A stretch of DNA of 64,000 bases, taken from Halichondria panicea (lineage: Eukaryota > Porifera > Demospongiae > Suberitida > Halichondriidae). How positions within the stretch are numbered: position 1 is the stretch's first letter; every line of letters starts with the position of its first letter. The stretch covers positions 4,085,182 to 4,149,181 of the forward strand of contig NC_087384.1 in NCBI RefSeq assembly GCF_963675165.1, in the 5' to 3' direction. The position numbers were made by a program, and so were the translations under genes. Below are positions 57,536 to 64,000 of this stretch, piece after piece. The notes under the pieces were generated by a model. That model was not told the DNA's origin. It searched no databases and was given only the letters and a program-made list of their open reading frames with translations.

Positions 57536-58061
57536 CAAATTTATCGTTTGGAATACCCCTTTCCATTTTCCTGGATTTGCTGACAAAGCAACGGCAGAAT
57601 CATGGAAGTTGCTCTCCAGCACGATGGCTAAGCCTCGATAAGTCAATAGGCGTGGTCATCATTATACATTTTTGCCAAAAAGAGCTTGCAACTGCAGCAA
57701 GGGACATCAAATGCGCAACGCTTGGACCTAGGAAGTTCCTTAGGAGACGACGTGTCTTAATTAGCTGTTTTACGGCTGCAAAATCCGGCATAGTCTCGCT
57801 TTTTTGTCGTATGTATTGTGCTGTTAAATGCTAGTGGAGGCCCTTTTATAGTGCTGCGGTCGCGTGGTATAAGTCAGATACTTACTCGGAGGATATGCAT
57901 CTTGTATATCTTCTGTTACTGTGGTTACGTACCCCTCGGCTATGCCTCAGAGTAACTATAAAGTAGCGGAGGATATAATTATGGGTGCATATCCTCCTTG
58001 TATAGGTGTGTGCATGGGTATATCCTATACATGCCTATTAATTATCTAGAATCTTAGTTAC

Positions 58062-61000
58062 ATGTATATGTCAATTTTAGGTCTGGCTCTAACAGCTGAT
58101 AATTTGACAGTCATCCTTACTGGCATTGAAGACAAGTGGAAAGACATTGCTCAAAACTTAATCGTCCCAAAGAGTGAAATCACTAGAATTAACAATGAGC
58201 ATTCTAATAGTACAACCGAGAAACTTCGGTCAGTTTTCAAATATTCTCTGAAAATGCATCCCTTTTCCAGTTGGAGATCAATAATTCGATCATTGGATAA
58301 AGCAGAAGAATTTATACTGGCAGACAAAATTAGGCCTCTTGCTGAATGTATAACTGGTAAGACTGTCAATGAATGACTTCATGGACACTATAGCTTGAAA
58401 ATTGTATTGTGTTCACAGATCCTAGTATGACAGTGGACAATGCAACTAAGGTGTTTCTACTCACAAAAGGAGATTGGAACGGTGACCTAGGTATTGCGCT
58501 ACTTGTTCCTAAAAGCATCCGGGATAAAATCAAACAGGAACATAGTGTTTTGGCCAAGCAGAAAAAATCATTGATGGAATATTGGGTTCAAAACATGTAC
58601 AATGCTTCCTGGGAGTCACTAGCTGGGGTGTTGTACTACACACAAGAGGAAGAAGCACTTTTTGAATGCAAGAAATACTTGACCAAAAGTCACGGTTTGT
58701 TGATTGATTAATTAATTAATTACTTGAACATTACAATTTTAATGCAGATGACACACTGAATCTCGAAGCTGTAGAGAAGGCATTAGCTGACATAACTGAT
58801 TGGTATGGGCTTGGCCGATGTCTCAGACTTAACCGCTCAATACGTACAAATATAAAGGAAGCGTGCTCTTCAGATGAGGAGAGGAAAACAGCAGTATTGA
58901 AGTATTACATTGATCATCACCCTGCTCCTAACTGGCGTGAAGTGTTGTGGTGCCTCCACATAAGCAGTGGAGATGACTATAACAACTCTGAGATTGTTAA
59001 GAACCAGGAGTCGCTGCAAAAACTATATGAAAAAAATGTGTCTCAAGGCGAGTGTGCATGACTATACGTATAACCTAATTATAAATAAATACATGTGTAC
59101 AGCTCCTGTATCAGAAGATCAGCATCTTTATGCCACTTTCAAGCAGGCAATTAGTGTTAATGGGTCCCTTACTCAAACAGTGATGCAAGCAATGCTTCAT
59201 GGAAATGCGGGGTTTGGGAAAACATCACTCATAAAATCACTATTGGGATTGAAATGCAGCACTGGTGAAAAGAGTACGGGGGTTATGGAAGAGCCTAAAC
59301 GAATCGAACTGTCAACTGTTTCTGTAGAAGGGTCTGATTGTAGCATAGAATGGATGCATATTGAAGACTTACAAGAAGAAACTGCACTCTTAGTGAAAAA
59401 TGTGAACAGTGATCAAATCAGTTCGTACCTGTTTCCAGATAAACGCGATAAAGAGATTGAAGAGTATGAAGAAGACATGGAATATTATTCACACCAATAT
59501 TCTGGCATGTCTGAATTCAAGAAGTACACTGTGGAGAGGAAAAGGTAAGTGCTAAACCTTCCTTTGGTGGTTGTATGGACATGCACAGAGTATGTGTGAG
59601 CATGCATGAAGCTACAACAATTCAACTTTATGTAATAATTATAGGAAAACATGCTCAAATCTAGATTTATACTTATGTGAAGCGTATGGCAAGGCTTTAA
59701 GAACGACATTTGGTGCATGGTCAGACATGCACTGGGACTGGGATCACAGCAGAGTTAGCAAAGAAGCCTGGAGTATGGCTTTCAAATAATGTATAAGGCT
59801 CCTGGTAGTGACTGTGGCTATACGTATGATCACATCAGAGTCAGCATTGAAGCGTCTTATGAAAATAAATTGGGTTCCACAAGTCCACATGGAAGCAAAA
59901 TGCAGGCTGTATTGCACATGTGTATAAGCTGCCTATGTTTACCTCACACTTGAGTGCTTGTTACTTGGGTTGCTCCACAAAAAGGGAGTAGCTATATTGC
60001 ATATCTATATGGGGCAGCACGGCTAGTTATGTTTTTTAATCGAATGTATAACAGTACCAGCTACGTAGAGTCCTAACCCTTAAAAATCATGTGGTAACTA
60101 GGTCGACCGGTGTTCTCTAACCATGACACTTCTTACTTGTATTTATTGGGATCGATACTAGCTTCCTGCTATTCCCATTCAAAACCACCAACTCTTAAAA
60201 ATCATCATGTATAATTACATAATAGGCTGTATATTATACACTTTGTTTGAGTGCGAGAAGAACGTACCTGCAACGAGGTTTTTTGCAGCAGGTGCTAGAG
60301 TGGCCCGGTTTTAACTGATTGGTTTGGGACTGTCACATTGTTCAGCATGTAACAGTAGCATACTTTCCACTGTTGTACCATGCAGTCCTATTTTACTGCA
60401 TCACTCTGCACATGTACTCATTGACAATGCTTTGTCAAAATTCTCAGTTTCCATTATGTCTTCAATAAATTTAGGAGAGGTACTTCTCAGCAATCTTTGG
60501 GTACAAGTCAAGCCCAGGAACGTAAATTAAATGATTCATTTCTCTCAGCCCTGAAAAATGCTCGAACGAAAATGTGCACCCTTAACGATCCATGGACACT
60601 GTACATATCTGATATTGGAGGACAGCTGGAATTTCAGGAGTTGATTCCAGCACTAACCAATGGACCCTCTCTACATTTTGTTGTTATTGCAGCTCACATT
60701 GGCCTCAACAATAAATGCCCTGTAGTGTACCATAGTAGAAATGGTAGTACCACACCATACTGTTCCAGCCACACACTGAAAGAGAATGTACTTCAGCAAC
60801 TTTCAACCATCATGTCTACAGGGAAAAATGGACAAGAACCAAAAATCATGTTTTTCTTAACTTTCAAGGACAAAACAAGTTTAGAGCAGAGAGAGAAAAT
60901 TGACGAAGAGCTTCTACAAGCAGTTAAACAAACAGATGCATACAAACTAGAAGCGATTGAATTTGCTGAAAAGGAGCTATTATGCCATTCTATTGACAAC

Positions 61001-62686
61001 AGCAACCCCAGTAATGAGGACTTGAACCGTATTCGCAAAACAGTAGAGAGAATAGGAAAACGTGATGGATTAGGGAGTCCCTATAGAGTGTTAACCCCTT
61101 GTAGCTGGTTGCAATTTGGAATAGCCCTAAGACTAGTGAATTCCCCTATTTTGAGCTATGATGACTGTGTACAGATAGCATATCAATGTAGTATCGAGAC
61201 ACCAGATGAAGTTACTGCAGCTCTCCGATTTTTACATTTCAAAGTGGGACTAATACGATATTTTGGCGAGGTTAAAGAATTAGAAGACATTGTAGTAGTT
61301 GAACCCAAAATCTTGTTTAGCAATGTTACAAGATTGGTTGAAGATACATTTACACTGGATAGTGTTTCTAGCACAAAACAAGAAATGTTTTCGAAGAAAG
61401 GAATTTTTTCTAAAGATATGGTAAATAAGATAATAACTGACTCAAAGCTTTTAACAAGACGAAAATTGTTAGCTTTTCTAAAACACTACCATATATTAGC
61501 CGAATTAGAAGGAAATAAGTATTTTCTCCCATGCTCACTTGTACATGTTGAGCCCCAAGCTAAAGAGCAGTACAGACAATCTACTATACCCCCCTTATTG
61601 ATATCCTATAGCAGTGGATATGTCCCGAGAGGTGTCTTTGGATTTACCGTGGCTGAATTAATCACCAACCAATCTAACGAGCTAACGCTTGAAGAAAACA
61701 AAATTTATCGTGATCAAGTGATGTTTCAGTATGGGCCATATGAGAGTGAAGTTCGCCTAATGTCTTATCCTGCATACATACAAATTGACGTTTTTTCCAA
61801 TGATCCTGAAAGGTTTTCTGTAGCAGAAACATGTTGGACCATTAGGAATCAAATCATCTCTTCCTTAAACATTGTAATGAACAAGCTAAACTATACCAAT
61901 AAGGTCCAGCATTTTGTTTCGTTTGAATGCCAATTGTGTGAAATAGTACACCCAGCCAAGCTTCATTTTCATAAAGAGAAAGATGTCGTTACTTGTAGTG
62001 TTAACAAACAACCATCTGCCCCACCAACAGGTTATCAAGTGTGGATGAATCCAGTGAGTCCCTATAATTATAATAATAGAGAGATATACCACACTAATGT
62101 TTTGATAAATACAATACATTTAGTCTGCAGAGCTGCGTCCCTCTATAAAAAGGCCGTGTTTATCAGCTGCGATTGAGGAGGAAGAAAGTAAGCTGTAGTT
62201 TTCTTGAATAGCTCTGCATGATTGTATCTTTGATTATATAGAGACGAAGAGAATGAAACTTGAGAAGCTACCACTATCTACTGACACTGACATGGATGGA
62301 TTGGATTCCATCTCCCAAGAATGTATGAGTCGAGCTATTATATTAAAGTTGTTGCTACAGTTTTATTAATGTATCTTAATTATGTAGGTCTACGTGAGCC
62401 TATGAATTTCAAGACACTTTTGGATCTTCTGTGGGATTTGATACCCAAGTGGGAACAGTTGGGTGTGAGTCTGCTCATCGATAAGACTACACTGGATTGC
62501 ATCAAGTTAAAGCATCCGCAAGACCCTAGTGGCTGTTTTATTGAAATACTAACCAAATGGCTTCAGCAAGACATGTCTTCTCCTCCTCTAAGAACTCTTT
62601 ACTTGGCATTAAGATCTCCATCAATGATAGAATGTTCTAGAAAAATTACTGCATTGACACTGACCTCAAGATTTATTAGAAAGTAA
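58062..62686 (+). CDS. Multi-death-domain Roc-COR-type GTPase, eight exons, about 1101 aa
   Basis: Probable signalling ATPase/GTPase of the Roco type. Exons: 58062-58356, 58419-58694, 58748-59047, 59103-59544, 60475-62030, 62131-62187, 62242-62322, 62388-62686; all phases agree. Residues 1-98, 99-190 and 191-290 are three death-like domains (W-x2-IA-x2-L pattern, SWRSII, SWESLAGVL, NWREVLWCL), each on its own phase-1 exon. The Roc-like domain has G1 GNAGFGKTS (324-332), a STGV switch-like stretch, an acidic insert, then DIGGQ (484-488) and TFKD. The COR-like part follows (PCSWLQFGIALR, ALRFLHFKVGLIRYF, VEPKILFSNVTRLV). The C-terminal 100 residues, CLREPMNFKTLLDLLWDLIP onward, form a fourth death-like domain. 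The true 5' end may lie upstream, since TTTTAG at 58075-58080 looks like an acceptor. A donor in AAAGTAAGC at the stop leaves a further 3' exon (62718 on) possible. Confidence 0.8.
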
Positions 62687-63574
62687 GCTTCATAAATAAT
62701 TAACTGTCCCCCAGAAATCATTATACCATTGATGAATACTCGACTGACTAAAGTTGTAACAATTGTGACGGAAAGAGACAAATGTGCACGAAACAAACGC
62801 AATCAGGATTCATGGTTGCATAACCGCACCAACGATGCCCCTCAGTGACCATCTCTTCTTAGCTTCTCAATGTATATATTAACAAGAAGGGCTCTAATCC
62901 AGCTTTTATAGGATGTGGTGACTATATAATTATAGGGCCTATAGTTAGATCTATAATACTCAGCCGATATGATTTTTGTACATTAGAAATACATTACAGC
63001 TCTATATAGCCTGAAACAAAGTCAGTATGATCTGATGTTAGTTATTATACAGTGCCACAAGCAGTTTTAGTCTCGCGCAGCCAGCCCCAGATGTTTTCTA
63101 TTTGAACGCTAGGTCGATAACCAATTTTTAATCGGGGTTGGTGCGAGACTAAAGCAGTTTATTAAGCCGAGGCGCGCCACGGGTTATAGTATAGTCGGTC
63201 AGTCTGTCTTGCATGCATGTGTGTCTGTCTGTATATTCTGAGTCTACTCACCTGGATGCGATATAGCACTGTGTTTATGCCATGGATAACCTCAACACAA
63301 CGTAGTAGTTTTAAATTTGAAATTAATGTTAAAGCTTCATTGTCGAATAAAAGCGAGCAAAAGCTAAGTATAAAGTATAGATACTATAAATTAATTTATA
63401 GTATCTATGAGCTAAGAAGCTCTAACCTGCACGTTGGCCCATAGATTAACACGCAGCTTTGACTCGAGGCTGTAGACTCACTAAACTTTTTTTTTCCTAA
63501 ATAATTTTTCATGTAAAGGTTAGACGGTATAAAGCTAGACAAAATAAAAGGAAAAATAATGGCAAAAATAATTA
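62687..63574. other. 3' flank of death-domain gene
   Basis: An open stretch at 62718-62846 following CCCCCAG could be one more 3' exon but shows no recognised domain. A MITE lies at 63068-63151, and a perfect-looking small palindrome with TATAGATACTATAAATTAAT at about 63374-63408. Nothing else supported. Confidence 0.45.
63068..63151. mobile_element. 84-bp foldback MITE, TAGTCTCG ends, 9-bp target duplication
   Basis: Reverse-oriented copy of the element at 29794: TAGTCTCGCGCAGCCAGCCC, ATTTGAACGCTAGGTCGATA, GGGGTTGGTGCGAGACTA. Flanks AAGCAGTTT on both sides are a perfect 9-bp target-site duplication. Confidence 0.9.
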
Positions 63575-64000
63575 CTATGTTGCTGAGTTCAGTTGATTTG
63601 CAGTTCTGACATAGCCAGATCCATAGGGGGCGGTGTCTTCATGGCTTGACCAACGCTTGAGCGGGCACCACGAATGCACTGGATTGCTGATTTTAGTCCA
63701 TTTCATTGCAAGTAGGGAGGCAAGTCTTTTGTAAAAAACGGTTGCTTCAACTGCAAGACCTCCGGTGGCAGAGAGAACGAGTGGGGTGAATGAGGCATTC
63801 TCAATTTCTCTTATCCTTTCTTTGCTCGTACGCACGTTTTTTTATTAATTCATGTTTGCGGTAGCAGGCTGTAAGGTTGGAGTGAGAATTGGAGGGGGCA
63901 AAAGGGTTGAATACTCTGACATCTAGATATGTTTTTGGAAGCGTCCTCCCCAGAACCCATTTGCAGCGACGTCCAGTCTTGCACCTGGCTGAGAATTAGA
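63575..64000 (-). pseudogene. Degraded retroelement ORF tail, runs off window
   Basis: Read from the window end leftwards, one frame gives ARLDVAANGFWGGRFQK, a second LDVRVFNPFAPSN, then ERIREIENASFTPLVLSATG and FYKRLASLLAMKW. This order is characteristic of the C-terminal part of a reverse-transcriptase-linked ORF widespread in invertebrate genomes. Frame changes and an internal stop after FQKHI show it is broken. The 5' part lies outside the window. Confidence 0.75.

Larger units (their letters stand above)
55458..58061. other. Repeat-rich spacer before the death-domain gene
   Basis: No exon recognised. It contains a poly-G run near 55492, a reversed copy of the dispersed repeat family, two transposons with defined ends and a hairpin region at about 57868-58030 resembling the element at 52178. 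The promoter and any upstream exons of the death-domain gene must lie here if its first death-domain exon is not the 5' end. Confidence 0.5.

Noticed and set aside
59643-59790. Extra exon (GKALRTTFGAWSDMHWDW region) in the death-domain gene
   Set aside because: Open for about 140 bp after an acceptor-like TATAG, but it has no donor in the needed phase and no recognised similarity; exon 4 joins 60475 directly in phase 2.
60497-62176. 559-aa ORF as a stand-alone gene
   Set aside because: It begins mid-domain at TTG, and its last 48 codons look intronic; it is an internal exon of the death-domain gene.

Overview
The window is animal nuclear DNA. Every gene I can read is split by GT-AG introns (plus two likely GC-AG ones), many shorter than 200 bp, and the products are animal proteins: a FET RNA-binding protein, a CaM kinase kinase, an ACOT11/12-type thioesterase with a START domain, sacsin, and a multi-death-domain Roc-COR protein. 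The AT-rich sequence, compact introns, dense small inverted-repeat transposons and the death-domain/Roc gene point to an early-branching animal, most likely a demosponge (Amphimedon-like). That placement is inference, not proof. Exon coordinates were derived by hand from homology, splice consensus and reading phase. In each multi-exon gene the exon lengths sum to a whole number of codons.

Layout: (1) 467-1947 (-), two-exon POLD4, head to head across 163 bp with three-exon MTFP1 at 2111-4879 (+). (2) 5387-13526 (-), a 15-exon CaM kinase kinase, tail to tail with MTFP1 and head to head across 394 bp with (3) a 12-exon FET (FUS/EWSR1/TAF15) gene at 13921-19194 (+). (4) 19850-26551 (-), an 18-exon ACOT11/12-like thioesterase, tail to tail with FET. 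(5) 26552-32024, a gene-poor stretch of inverted-repeat elements. (6) 32025-51104 (+), sacsin in three exons; the last is 12.9 kb without an intron, and the first two are small and easily missed. (7) 51105-58061, repeats and retrotransposon debris, including a 464-codon open frame from a non-LTR element with a zinc-finger/nuclease-like tail. (8) 58062-62686 (+), an eight-exon gene for three death-like domains, a Roc-type GTPase, a COR-like region and a C-terminal death-like domain. (9) 62687-64000, a small transposon and the broken tail of another retroelement on the minus strand, running off the window.

The genes do not form one pathway. POLD4 is replication, MTFP1 mitochondrial fission, CaMKK calcium signalling, FET RNA metabolism, ACOT lipid metabolism, sacsin chaperone and mitochondrial/cytoskeletal upkeep, and the death-domain Roc-COR protein probably innate or death signalling. 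The two divergent pairs probably share promoters.

The most interesting items are: a family of miniature transposons with TAG(N)CTCG ends, several copies still flanked by 9-10 bp target duplications; the death-domain/Roc/COR gene, whose structure needs hand splicing; the hidden 5' exons of sacsin; the very short RP-insert region in CaMKK; and the retroelement fragment with a nuclease-like C-terminus.
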